Origin: Albidovulum marisflavi
GTDB lineage: Bacteria; Pseudomonadota; Alphaproteobacteria; Rhodobacterales; Rhodobacteraceae
Length of the DNA stretch: 64,000 nt
Direction: 5' to 3'
NCBI RefSeq assembly: GCF_025751435.1
Contig: NZ_JAOWKY010000002.1
Coordinates: forward strand, 124,001-188,000
Under the pieces are notes generated by a model. It had not been told where the DNA came from. It ran no database searches and saw only the letters and a program-made list of their open reading frames with translations. How positions within the stretch are numbered: position 1 is the first letter of the stretch; each line of letters begins with the position of its first letter. The position numbers and the translations under genes are program-made. This document shows, in pieces, positions 8,063 to 16,704 of this stretch.

Positions 8063-9061
8063 ATGAATTGCACCCAAACACGCGCCCAGACCTTGGGCGT
8101 CATCGCGGTGGCGCTTTCCACCGCGGCAGCCCCCGTCGCCGCGCAGGAAACGCGCTTCATCACGGTCGGCACGGGCGGACCGACAGGCGTCTACTTCGTT
8201 GTCGGCAACTCGGTCTGCCGGATGGTCCACAAGGAAGCGGCCGAGGGCCGCACGGAGGGACGGCAACATGGGCTCAGATGCTCGGCCCCGTCCACGGCCG
8301 GATCGACCTACAACATCGGACAGATCTGCGCCGGAGAGCTTGATTTCGGCGTGGCCCAGTCCGACTGGCAATACCATGCCTACAACGGCTCGGCACCCGA
8401 CAGGGTCAACGCCTGCCCGGACCTGAGAGCGGTCTTCAGCGTCCACCCCGAGCCGTACCAGATCCTCGCCGCCAAGGATTCCGGCATCATGTCCTGGAAT
8501 GACCTGAAGGGTAAGCGCTTCAATATCGGCAACCCGGGTTCGGGTCAGCGCGGTACGACCGAGGAACTGATCGAGGGCCATGGCTGGACGCTGGATGACT
8601 TCGCGGTCGCGACCGAGTTGACTTCGACCGAGCAGGCCAGCGCCCTTTGCGACGGCAACATCGACGCATTCGGCTACACCGTCGGCGTTCCCAATGCCGG
8701 CGTTGCGGTCGCGACCGACGGTTGCGACGCCTACATCGTCGACATGGGCGAAGACCCGGTGGCGCAGGAACTGGTGGCGCAGCACGACTACTACGCCTTC
8801 AACACGATCCCGGCCGGCACCTACTTCACGACCGACAAGGACGTGACGACCTTTGGCGTGATGGCGACCTTCGTCACCAGCGCCAGCGTGCCCGACGACG
8901 TCGTCTATGAGGTGACGCGCGCCGTGTTCGAAAATCTGGACGATTTCCGATCGCTGCATCCTGCCTTCGCCAATCTTGATCCAGCCAAGATGACAACCGA
9001 CGCGTTGTCGGCGCCCATCCATCCGGGCGCGCAGCGCTACTACGACGAGATGGGTTGGTAA
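8063..9061 (+). CDS. TAXI-family TRAP transporter solute-binding protein
   Basis: A 332-residue periplasmic receptor. The start at ATG 8063 is preceded by GGGAGGA and gives a cleavable signal peptide (residues 1-28, ending VAAQ) before 'ETRFITVGTGGPTGVYFVVGN', the TAXI family hallmark. Other family features are 'GELDFGVAQSDWQYHAYNG' and 'GKRFNIGNPGSGQRGTTE'. The frame is open further upstream, but that part lacks a signal peptide and Shine-Dalgarno. TAXI receptors usually bind dicarboxylates or amino acids such as glutamate; the ligand here cannot be read from sequence. Two extra cysteine pairs (near CRMV, RCSAP, ICAGE, CPDL) suggest periplasmic disulfides. The permease follows after an intercistronic hairpin. 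Confidence 0.92.
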   Translation: MNCTQTRAQTLGVIAVALSTAAAPVAAQETRFITVGTGGPTGVYFVVGNSVCRMVHKEAAEGRTEGRQHGLRCSAPSTAGSTYNIGQICAGELDFGVAQSDWQYHAYNGSAPDRVNACPDLRAVFSVHPEPYQILAAKDSGIMSWNDLKGKRFNIGNPGSGQRGTTEELIEGHGWTLDDFAVATELTSTEQASALCDGNIDAFGYTVGVPNAGVAVATDGCDAYIVDMGEDPVAQELVAQHDYYAFNTIPAGTYFTTDKDVTTFGVMATFVTSASVPDDVVYEVTRAVFENLDDFRSLHPAFANLDPAKMTTDALSAPIHPGAQRYYDEMGW

Positions 9062-9091
9062 GCCGCGGCGCAGTCCTGTGCATAGGCTATT

Positions 9092-9114
9092 GCCCTTGTC
9101 GACGTGACAGGGGC
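9092..9114 (+). promoter_or_regulatory. Intercistronic hairpin between TAXI receptor and TRAP permease genes
   Basis: GCCCTTGTC (9092-9100) and GACAGGGGC (9106-9114) form a 9-bp stem with one G-U pair and a GACGT loop. It matches in position the hairpins found after the other two binding-protein genes in this window. Confidence 0.5.
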
Positions 9115-9143
9115 GCGTTCGGGTGCCTGCGAATGGGCGAGAC

Positions 9144-11510
9144 ATGAGCAACGACAAGGTTCCCGACCGGCCCCGAACCGCAGGTGCCGATGTCTCGGCA
9201 CGGCTGGAGGGCGCGCGCGTCCCGACCGCGGGATGGAGCCGCGTCATCATCGGCTTGGCCGTTCTCTGGTCCCTGTTCCAGCTCTGGATCGCCTCGCCGT
9301 TGCCCTACATGTTCGGCTTCGGGATCATCACCGACGTGCCGGCGCGCGCGCTGCACCTGGCCTTCGGGCTAACGCTTGCCTTCCTCATCTTCCCGGCGCG
9401 ACCGGCGCTGCGCGATCGGCCGATCGCGTGGCATGACGTCGCTCTGGCGCTTCTGGCAGCGGCGGCCACGCTTTACATCTTCTTTGGCTATGACGGGATA
9501 GTCCGAAGGCAGGGGGTGCTGTTCGAGTGGCACTTGGCCGGGGCGGCGATCCCGGTCGAGGCCATCATCGGCGGCGTCGGCATTCTCGTGCTGCTGGAAG
9601 CGACCCGCCGCGTCATCGGTTTGCCCCTTGTCATCGTTTGCGCGCTGTTCCTGCTGTATTCAGTCTTCGGGCAGCAGATGCCCCTGGTGATCTCGCACAA
9701 GGGCGTCTCGCTGGAACGGCTGATCGGCTATCAGTGGCTGGGCGGAGAGGCGGTATTCGGCATACCGCTGAGCGTTTCGGTCAGTTTCGTGTTCCTCTTC
9801 GTGTTCTTCGGCGCGCTTCTGGAACGGGCGGGCGCGGGGCAATACTTCCTGGACCTGGCTTTCGCGATGGTCGGTCGGATGCGCGGCGGGCCTGCGAAGG
9901 CCGCCATCCTTGCCTCGGGCATGACCGGCATGATCTCCGGCTCCTCGATCGCGAACGTCGTGACCACGGGAACCTTCACCATCCCGGTCATGCGCAAGAC
10001 CGGATTGCCCGCGGTCAAGGCTGGCGCGATCGAGGTGGCCGCCTCGACCAACGGGCAACTGATGCCGCCGATCATGGGGGCGGCGGCCTTCATCATCGCC
10101 GAGTTCGTCGGCATATCCTACTTCGAGGTCATCAAGGCGGCATTCATTCCGGCCGTCATCAGCTACATGGCTCTGATCTACATCTCGCATCTCGAGGCGC
10201 TGAAACTTGGCCTGCGTGGTTTGCCCAGATCCGAGATCCCCCCCTTGGGCGCGACGTTCCGCAAGGGGCTTCACTACCTGATACCGCTTGCGATCCTGGT
10301 GTACCTGCTGATCGTGAAACGCTGGAGCCCGTCCAGCTCGGTCTTCTACGCGATCCTCGCGTTGTTCGCGATCATACTGGTGCGTCCTGTGGTCATGGAA
10401 CTGCGGGACGGCGGATCGCGCATCGGCGAGGCCATGACCCGCGGCGCGGCCGACTGCGTCTGGGGCATGATCGAAGGCGCGCGCAACATGGTCGGCATCG
10501 CGATCGCGGTGGGCGCCGCGGGGATAATCGTGGGCTCGGTGTCCTCGACGGGGCTTTCCAACGCGCTGATAGGGGTGATGGAAACCATCGCCGGCGGCAA
10601 TGTCTATGTCCTGCTGGGCTTGACGGCCCTGCTGTGCATCGTGCTTGGCATGGGCTTGCCAACCACCGCCAACTATCTTGTCGTGGCCTCGCTGATGGCG
10701 GGTGTTCTGGTCGAACTTGGCAGCGCCGCGGGGCTCGTGCTTCCGCTGATCGCGGTGCATCTTTACGTTCTGTTCTTCGGGCTTCTGGCGGATTCCACGC
10801 CCCCCGTCTGCCTTGCGGCCTTCGCGGCCTCGGCGATCTCGGGCGCCTCGCCGCTCAGAACCGGGGTCCAGTCGTTTCTTTATGACATCCGCACCGCGAT
10901 CCTGCCGGTCGTGTTCATCTTCAACCCGACGCTGCTGTTGATCGGGGTCGACAGCGTCTGGCACGCGCTTGTGGTCTTTGTCGCGTCGCTGCTGGCCATC
11001 CTCGCCTTCGCCTCGCTGACCCAGAACTGGATGCTTGTGCGCAACCGGCTGTGGGAAAGCGTCGCGCTGGTGCTCGTGATATTCGCGCTGTTCCGGCCAA
11101 GCCTTTTCATGGACCAGGTCTATCCGCCCTTCGCCATGGTGCCGACGGCGACCTTTGCCAGCGGCACGTTCACGGCCGCGCCGGGGCAGATCGTGCGTTT
11201 TCACGTCACCCGGGAGACCGCCTACGGCGACCGGCTGAAGCTGTTCGCCCTGCCCGCCCCCGAAGCCGGAGCGCGGCAGCAGCAGGGTCCGTTCGGGGTA
11301 ACGCTCGCCCAGGACGAAAGCGGGCGGTGGATCGTGCACGCGCTTGCCTTTACTGGGCCCGCCGCGACTGCCGGGATGGACTTTGCGGATGTCGTGACTG
11401 CCATTGACGTCGAACAGCCCGATCTGCCGCCAAAGGAGGTTGTCTACCTTCTTGGCTTCGCCCTGCTCGCCCTGGTGTGCATGTCGCAGTATCGCCGGTC
11501 GCGATCATGA
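9144..11510 (+). CDS. TRAP transporter fused 4TM/12TM permease with C-terminal DUF3394-like domain
   Basis: A 788-residue membrane protein joining the small (DctQ-like, residues ~30-190) and large (DctM-like, ~200-640) TRAP subunits, as in TAXI systems. Key segments are 'FFGALLERAGAGQYFLDLAF', 'GGPAKAAILASGMTGMISGSS', 'STNGQLMPPIMGAAAF' (the DctM substrate/ion region) and 'LGMGLPTTANYLV'. After further membrane helices there is an extracytoplasmic segment (~665-755, FRPSLFMDQVYPP...) and a last helix, resembling the DUF3394 tail found on such fusions. ATG 9144 was chosen; a GTG seven codons upstream (9123) is an alternative. It uses an ion gradient for import with the TAXI receptor encoded just upstream. 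Confidence 0.9.
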   Translation: MSNDKVPDRPRTAGADVSARLEGARVPTAGWSRVIIGLAVLWSLFQLWIASPLPYMFGFGIITDVPARALHLAFGLTLAFLIFPARPALRDRPIAWHDVALALLAAAATLYIFFGYDGIVRRQGVLFEWHLAGAAIPVEAIIGGVGILVLLEATRRVIGLPLVIVCALFLLYSVFGQQMPLVISHKGVSLERLIGYQWLGGEAVFGIPLSVSVSFVFLFVFFGALLERAGAGQYFLDLAFAMVGRMRGGPAKAAILASGMTGMISGSSIANVVTTGTFTIPVMRKTGLPAVKAGAIEVAASTNGQLMPPIMGAAAFIIAEFVGISYFEVIKAAFIPAVISYMALIYISHLEALKLGLRGLPRSEIPPLGATFRKGLHYLIPLAILVYLLIVKRWSPSSSVFYAILALFAIILVRPVVMELRDGGSRIGEAMTRGAADCVWGMIEGARNMVGIAIAVGAAGIIVGSVSSTGLSNALIGVMETIAGGNVYVLLGLTALLCIVLGMGLPTTANYLVVASLMAGVLVELGSAAGLVLPLIAVHLYVLFFGLLADSTPPVCLAAFAASAISGASPLRTGVQSFLYDIRTAILPVVFIFNPTLLLIGVDSVWHALVVFVASLLAILAFASLTQNWMLVRNRLWESVALVLVIFALFRPSLFMDQVYPPFAMVPTATFASGTFTAAPGQIVRFHVTRETAYGDRLKLFALPAPEAGARQQQGPFGVTLAQDESGRWIVHALAFTGPAATAGMDFADVVTAIDVEQPDLPPKEVVYLLGFALLALVCMSQYRRSRS

Positions 11511-11563
11511 CAGGACTTTTCGGGCGGGCCGGCGTGAATAGCCGTGGGCTTTTCCCCGATATG

Positions 11564-11586
11564 TGTCAGATTGTCCCGAACTGACA
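11564..11586. promoter_or_regulatory. Short inverted repeat before a 71-residue gene
   Basis: TGTCAG (11564-11569) and CTGACA (11581-11586) are perfect 6-bp arms 11 bases apart, ending next to the AAGGAGA ribosome-binding site. It could be an operator or an RNA stem close to the ribosome site; support is positional only. Confidence 0.3.
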
Positions 11587-11600
11587 AGGAGACAAGGAAC

Positions 11601-11816
11601 ATGTCCGCTTCACAACTCGAGGCCATGTTGGCGCTGTCGCAAGCGCGGGCCGAGGCCTATGTTCACGCGGCCAAGATCATCGTGATGAACCAGTTCGGTC
11701 CGGCCGCCGAACACACCCACACCGAAATCACCGTCGCGCTGGCGAGCGCGATGATGCAGCACGAAGGGGCGCAGATCATCGCCGACGCCTATCGCAGCGC
11801 AGGGGGAAAGGCGTAG
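11601..11816 (+). CDS. Small protein of unknown function (71 residues)
   Basis: I do not recognise a family. The start at ATG 11601 has a strong Shine-Dalgarno (AAGGAGA, ~9 bases upstream). The product is soluble and predicted helical, with no signal peptide: an N-terminal amphipathic region (QLEAMLALSQARAEAYVHAA) followed by a His-containing segment (AAEHTHTEI) and an Ala-rich helix (VALASAMMQHEGAQIIADAY). It lies 90 bases after the TRAP permease, on the same strand, and converges with the AAA+ gene. It might belong to the TRAP transcript. Coding status is supported by codon pattern and ribosome site, not by homology. Confidence 0.6.
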   Translation: MSASQLEAMLALSQARAEAYVHAAKIIVMNQFGPAAEHTHTEITVALASAMMQHEGAQIIADAYRSAGGKA

Positions 11817-11859
11817 AGGCCCATGGGCGCGGCGCCGGCACCCGCCATGCGCCTGCAAA

Positions 11860-13791
11860 CTAACCCCTTTCGAAGCGGGCGCGCCAGCGATCGTTTCCGG
11901 GAACGACCCGCTGCGGATAACGCGGCGGATCAGCCTGAACAAGGCGGCGCGGTTCGACCTTCGCCGGCGCCTTGTCGCCCAAGGCGTCGTCTTCGATCTC
12001 CAGAACCGTTTTCCCGTCGACCTCCCGGACATCGGTGATGCAGATGTCGCCCATCGCGCCATCCAGGAACATCTTGCGTGCCAGAGGATTTATGAAATGC
12101 GTCTCGATCCGGTTCGCGATGCCGCGCCCGCCTTCAAAGAAATCCTGCGTGCAGAGCAGCCTTAGCGAACTCGTGGCTTCGGGGGTCAGGCTGACGGTGA
12201 TCCGATGCATCATCTCGATCCGTCTGACGACCTTCTGCAGCAGGGCCTCGAATATCTGCGCCATTCCCGGCCCCTTCAGGAAATCGAACACGACGATGTT
12301 CTGGCCGATGCGGTTCAGAAGTTCAGGCCGCTTCAGTTCCGTGCGGAAGTGATCCTCGACCGCGCGGCCGATCTTGTGGGACAGTTCGGTATAGCTGTCC
12401 GAGGGAAGGACGTTCATGCCCATGTTACTGGCCCGCGATCCGCTGGCCACGCCGATGTTCGAGGTGAAGATGATCAGCGCCTCGGAAAAATAGGCCGTCA
12501 TTCCCCGCGCATCGGTCAGACGTCCTTCGTCCAGGATCTGAAGAAAGACGTCCAGCACCCGAGGATGCGCCTTTTCCACCTCATCGAACAGGAAGACGCT
12601 GAAGGGGCGGCGGTTTGCGGCATTCACAAGCTCGCCGCCATTTTCGTGCCCAAGGTGCCCCGGCGGCGCGCCAAGCAGCCGCGCGACGGAGTTTTCCGCC
12701 ATGAACTCGGACATGTCGAAGCGGTGGCACAGAGTCTCATCCCCAAACAGAAGCTCGGTCACCGCCTTGGCCAGCTCGGTCTTGCCGACGCCCGTGGGCC
12801 CGACAAGAAACAGCGCCCCCCTTGGACGGGTGTGCATCGCTCCGGACTGCGCGCCGGAGAGCCCCAGGATCGAGCGCGCAAGGATGTCCAGGGTCTTCTC
12901 GACCGCGTGTGACTGTCCCTTGATCCGCGCGCCCAGGATATCGCCCGCATTCTGCATCCGCTTGCGCAGGACCGGAGAGGTCCAGGGGTTGCGGCGCGAT
13001 CCGGTCCGGAAGACCCGGATCGCGTCGGAGATATGCGCAAGGCCAAGCCCTTCGTCGCGCGCGATCTTCGCGATCGCCTCCATCGCCAGAAGCGGCTTGC
13101 CGTCGCATTCCAGCGCGAACTGCTGCAGAAGCCTGTCCTGATCCAGAACAGACACGTCATTCAGCCAGCCCAGGGTTCCCGCCAGATGCCGTGCATAGCG
13201 AAAGCGGTCTTCCAGGTTCGGAAGCTCAAGCTGTATCTCGCGCAGCGACGGATTCTGCAGGACGAACCAGTCGGGCAGGTCCGCCGGATGATCGACCAGC
13301 CAGATGGTCGGGTTCAACCGTGTGCCGGTTTTCGCCCGCCGCCGTTCGCGCGACGTCGCGTCGATGGTGACAAAGAAACTGTCGCCGTCGTCACGCGCGC
13401 TGGTCGCAAGGTGCGACGCATGATCCAGAAGCAGCGCGACGGGAAATGCGCCAAAGTCGGCGACCGCCGCGTGCATCGCTCCGACATCGGCCAGTGTCGA
13501 CGCGCCCTTGCCCATAGGCAGGCCGACCCTGCGCAACGCTTCGGCGTCGATGTGTTCGGCAGCCGCTAGGACGCCAAGCCCATCCGCCGGATCGTAGCGC
13601 AACAGCGCGCCGAAGCCGGTCGCCTTGAGTTGCGCCCACAAGATGGCGTGCAACTCCAGAAACTCTTCTCGCGTGTCATCGGGGCCGGGGTAGACATCAC
13701 CAAGGTTGCCCGACAACACCAGATGGTCAGAGTACGAGAGGGCGGAACTTACCTCGTCGTACCAGGAGGGAAGATCATACGGGCGGGGCAT
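11860..13791 (-). CDS. AAA+ ATPase with degenerate N-terminal AAA module and ClpB/ClpA D2-type C-terminal module
   Basis: A 643-residue protein using ATG 13791; the frame continues 28 codons upstream but that part looks non-coding. The C-terminal half is a complete Clp/Hsp100 D2 module: Walker A GPTGVGKT (~331-338), Walker B FLFDEVEKAH (~400-409), sensor 'IIFTSNIG', arginine finger region 'RPELLNRIG' and a D2-small domain ending near 615. The N-terminal half has an AAA-like layout without a P-loop (HLVLSGNLGDVYPG where Walker A is expected), a Walker-B-like LLLDHASHL (~120) and a sensor-like TIWLVDHPADLPDWF (~162-176). There is no Clp-N domain. At the ClpP-loop position it reads NMGM instead of IGL/IGF. 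Probably a protein remodeller or unfoldase; target unknown. Confidence 0.8.
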   Translation of the reverse strand: MPRPYDLPSWYDEVSSALSYSDHLVLSGNLGDVYPGPDDTREEFLELHAILWAQLKATGFGALLRYDPADGLGVLAAAEHIDAEALRRVGLPMGKGASTLADVGAMHAAVADFGAFPVALLLDHASHLATSARDDGDSFFVTIDATSRERRRAKTGTRLNPTIWLVDHPADLPDWFVLQNPSLREIQLELPNLEDRFRYARHLAGTLGWLNDVSVLDQDRLLQQFALECDGKPLLAMEAIAKIARDEGLGLAHISDAIRVFRTGSRRNPWTSPVLRKRMQNAGDILGARIKGQSHAVEKTLDILARSILGLSGAQSGAMHTRPRGALFLVGPTGVGKTELAKAVTELLFGDETLCHRFDMSEFMAENSVARLLGAPPGHLGHENGGELVNAANRRPFSVFLFDEVEKAHPRVLDVFLQILDEGRLTDARGMTAYFSEALIIFTSNIGVASGSRASNMGMNVLPSDSYTELSHKIGRAVEDHFRTELKRPELLNRIGQNIVVFDFLKGPGMAQIFEALLQKVVRRIEMMHRITVSLTPEATSSLRLLCTQDFFEGGRGIANRIETHFINPLARKMFLDGAMGDICITDVREVDGKTVLEIEDDALGDKAPAKVEPRRLVQADPPRYPQRVVPGNDRWRARFERG

Positions 13792-13988
13792 CGCGTGGCA
13801 CGTCCTGTCTTGTGGGTTGGAAGCCGTCCGGCAAGGGGCGGCAATGGGAAAGCCGTGTGAAACTGGAAGCATCAAACGCGGGCCGCAACGTGACCGGCTT
13901 CGGACAACTCTTGGGCGTGGACACGAATTCCGGCCGCGGCATCGTTGCGCGAAGTGCCCACCCGTCGCCTTTCACGGCCGATCCCGCG

Positions 13989-16556
13989 CTAGTCGAAACG
14001 CGGTTTGCGGCCGCGAAGAATGTAGGCGATCGCCTGCAGCATGATCCCGTTGGTGTTGACATCGACATATCCCTTCATCGGCTCGCCCGAGGCTGAAAAC
14101 ACCCCCGGGCAGAAACCTCCCCCATCGAAGCGTGCGCGCTCTCGCACGTGTCGGGCCAGTTTGTTCGAAAAGGCACCAGGCCTGACGGCCGCCCAAAGGT
14201 ACGACGCCTTGGTGTTCACCAGCAGAACCTCGCGCCGGAAGGACTCTGCCTGCCACTCGCGCGCGTTGTCGACGGTGCTGACGACCCAAGGCTGCCCGGG
14301 CGTCGCAAGGCTCAGGCCCTGATACATGAACCAAGGCGCCCGATCGAGCGGCGACTCGGACACGCACAAAAGCTCTCCCGTCCGCTCGAAGGTCCTGCGC
14401 TGCTGGTCCAGCAAGACATCGGCAAGGAACGAAGATGGTTCCGAAACCGGCATCTCGACCGCTTCGAGCAAAAGCGGCTCGGCGCCAAAGGGGCCGATCT
14501 CGGCGACGCGCTGCATCAGCCGCATCTGCCGATCCATGACGGTTCCGTCTTCTGCGACCATGTAAGGGGACCGGAGCGGCAGACCCCAGTGGCGGAACGC
14601 GCGCGCGGTGTAGTGGCTGCAATGCGTTTGGGACTGGTCGACCATGCGCCCGCCGACAACCGAGTGGACCCGGCCATCGGAGATCACCGCGTCCAGATGC
14701 CACCGCCCGACGACCTCAGCCGCGATGCCTTGCGTCAGTGGATGCATGTCCAGCTCGCGCAACACACTGAGCAATCGGCCGGTGTCGCAGGCATTGAAGT
14801 CGTTCGACAGGATCGAGGCGGACCCCGCAGAAATGACAGCCGCGGGCAATCGCCATTCGCCGACCTGCGCCGACGGGATGGCCGCGACGATCCGCCCGGC
14901 CCTGGAGGCGAACTCTGCGTCGGTGATCAGGGCAAGTTCATGCGCCGACATGATCGCCGCCAGCAGGCTGGCCAAGTCCCACATCGTCAGTTCCTGATGC
15001 AGGTAGGTCGCCCCCTCGGCTTCGTGCGCGGTCGCGACACATAGACCGCTTTCGACCCTGGAATACCTTTCGAAGAACTGCCAGGCTTGACGCGCATCGG
15101 CCAGAAGCTCTTCGCCCGACAAGCCATCGGGGCCCGAAGGTGGCTCCGGCGGCTGTCGGTAGGTATCGCGCAGAACCTCGAACAAGGGATCGGGAGCGAT
15201 GATTGCTGCGGCAAGGTCGGGCACGTCCGAAAGGACCGTATCGCTTTCGCAGCAGAGACTCTCCACCGCGGCCAGCGATCTTTCCCGCGCCTCTGCCTGC
15301 ACATAGGCGTCGTCATCGAGCACGATCACCGCATCGCGAAGGCGTGCGATATCTTCGTCGCCGGGCCGTTCCAGCAGGCGCGTCTCTCCGATGCGGAAGG
15401 GGCCGGTGCCGTCGAAGCTGGGCCAGGCGCGACCGCCAAGAACGAGGTCGACGCCGGCGGCCAGCGCGGGCGGGGCGTTCCCGCCCGCGCGCTCAACCGC
15501 ACAGACAGGGTCGGCCTCCGGCCTGTCAGCGACCCATTTGCGGGCGTCCGCCGTGTCGGTCAGTTCAAGCGCTAGGCAGTCGTCGGATGATGCGCCATCC
15601 CACGGCTTGCCCGCGATGGAGTGTGGCACTCCTTTGCTCAGCAAGGCGTTTCTCATTTCGGCGAACGCCTTGGCCGCGACCTCATCCCCAGCATCGGGCC
15701 GGGCAAGACGCAGCGCGATCCTGCGCGGCTGGCTTGAGCCGAACCACCCGATCTGCGCACGCGGCAACGACACGAAACGGTGGCCGGCCTGAACATCGCC
15801 CTCGATCGCCGCGACGATCAATTCAGCGCGCCGCCGCAGAACATCCGGCTCCAACCCTTGGCTGCCCGTCAGATCGAGGACGATCATAGCCCAGCCTGGC
15901 TTCGCAAGCGTCCGCGCGATCCAACGATCCGCGTCCGCTTCCGATACCAGGTCAAGACGCGCGCCGCCCAACATGCAGATAGTCCGGCTGGCGCAGCCGG
16001 TCGATGTGACCATGCCGTTCGCTGCCGTGTCGATGACCTGTCTTATGCCAAGCGCGCGAAGGGGATCGAAATTGACCTGGCCGCTTGCCGCGGTCGCGAC
16101 GGTCAGCGGCGCGAGCGGCGTGACACCTGCCTCCGTGTCAGCCGCCCCATCCGAAAGCAGGGCGTTCAGCCCGGCCAGGGCTTCGCTGGCGGTGCGGCGC
16201 TGAAAATACGGTGACATGCCGGAAAGACCGGGCAAGGCCAGAACGGGCTCGACAAGCTGGGGGAACCCGGTCACCAGATGGCGAACAAGCGCCGCTGCAC
16301 CGCGCGATCCGGCGCTTCCAAGCGCTTCTGGCGAAAGCACGAGCGCGATCGGAACGCTTGCCACCAGCAATGGCTCCAACACCGCCTCAAGGCCGTCTGG
16401 CGTGGCCATCTCAGCCAGTCCGTCGACAAGCACGAACAAGGGCTCGGGACCGCCTGAGGCCCAAAGGCGCGCGTCAAGGAATGGACCGACAACACTTGGC
16501 ACGACCCACTTCAGCAAGGTTCGTCGATAAATCCCAATCGGCCCGCGGCATTCCAT
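13989..16556 (-). CDS. DUF3131-domain protein, exported, probable partner of the divergent polysaccharide synthase
   Basis: An 855-residue protein. The N terminus YRRTLLKWVVPSVVG (residues 10-24) looks like a Tat signal. Residues ~35-300 (PLFVLVDGLAEMA..., SVPIALVLSPEALG) resemble a degenerate polysaccharide-deacetylase/GH barrel without the metal-binding DD and HxxxH motifs. The C-terminal ~380 residues, from 'ARQAWQFFERYSRVESGL' through 'GATYLHQELTMWDLASLL' to 'YLWAAVRPGAFSNKL', match DUF3131, a predicted all-helical glucoamylase-like fold found beside exopolysaccharide genes. It is transcribed divergently from the NodB-NodC-like fusion across a 148-base gap, suggesting joint expression. 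An (alpha/alpha) barrel acting on the polymer in the periplasm is inference. Confidence 0.78.
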   Translation of the reverse strand: MECRGPIGIYRRTLLKWVVPSVVGPFLDARLWASGGPEPLFVLVDGLAEMATPDGLEAVLEPLLVASVPIALVLSPEALGSAGSRGAAALVRHLVTGFPQLVEPVLALPGLSGMSPYFQRRTASEALAGLNALLSDGAADTEAGVTPLAPLTVATAASGQVNFDPLRALGIRQVIDTAANGMVTSTGCASRTICMLGGARLDLVSEADADRWIARTLAKPGWAMIVLDLTGSQGLEPDVLRRRAELIVAAIEGDVQAGHRFVSLPRAQIGWFGSSQPRRIALRLARPDAGDEVAAKAFAEMRNALLSKGVPHSIAGKPWDGASSDDCLALELTDTADARKWVADRPEADPVCAVERAGGNAPPALAAGVDLVLGGRAWPSFDGTGPFRIGETRLLERPGDEDIARLRDAVIVLDDDAYVQAEARERSLAAVESLCCESDTVLSDVPDLAAAIIAPDPLFEVLRDTYRQPPEPPSGPDGLSGEELLADARQAWQFFERYSRVESGLCVATAHEAEGATYLHQELTMWDLASLLAAIMSAHELALITDAEFASRAGRIVAAIPSAQVGEWRLPAAVISAGSASILSNDFNACDTGRLLSVLRELDMHPLTQGIAAEVVGRWHLDAVISDGRVHSVVGGRMVDQSQTHCSHYTARAFRHWGLPLRSPYMVAEDGTVMDRQMRLMQRVAEIGPFGAEPLLLEAVEMPVSEPSSFLADVLLDQQRRTFERTGELLCVSESPLDRAPWFMYQGLSLATPGQPWVVSTVDNAREWQAESFRREVLLVNTKASYLWAAVRPGAFSNKLARHVRERARFDGGGFCPGVFSASGEPMKGYVDVNTNGIMLQAIAYILRGRKPRFD

Positions 16557-16704
16557 TCCTGCGTCGTCTCCCCCGTCCGCCGTCCCGCGACATGTGAACC
16601 TGCGTCATTTGTATAACTTTTGCGGCGGCGCACTTTGATATAGCACAGATGAACGCGCCGATTATCGTGCAAGGCGTCCTGCCGGGCGACCAAGGGAGAA
16701 AAGC
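16557..16704. promoter_or_regulatory. Divergent promoter region of the polysaccharide genes
   Basis: This 148-base gap separates two divergent genes. An AT-rich patch (16605-16645, containing TTTGTATAAC and TTTGATATAGC) is the only plausible promoter material, but I cannot pair -35 and -10 boxes with correct spacing. A GGGAGAAAA ribosome site precedes the plus-strand gene. Confidence 0.35.

Noticed and set aside
9660-11339. A 559-codon minus-strand frame opposite the TRAP permease gene
   Set aside because: Very His/Arg/Asp-rich translation typical of reverse frames; no domain.
16589-16599. GACATGTGAAC, similar to the TetR operator at 37758-37793
   Set aside because: The two central bases of the operator are missing, so arm spacing differs; it is a single copy next to unrelated polysaccharide genes.
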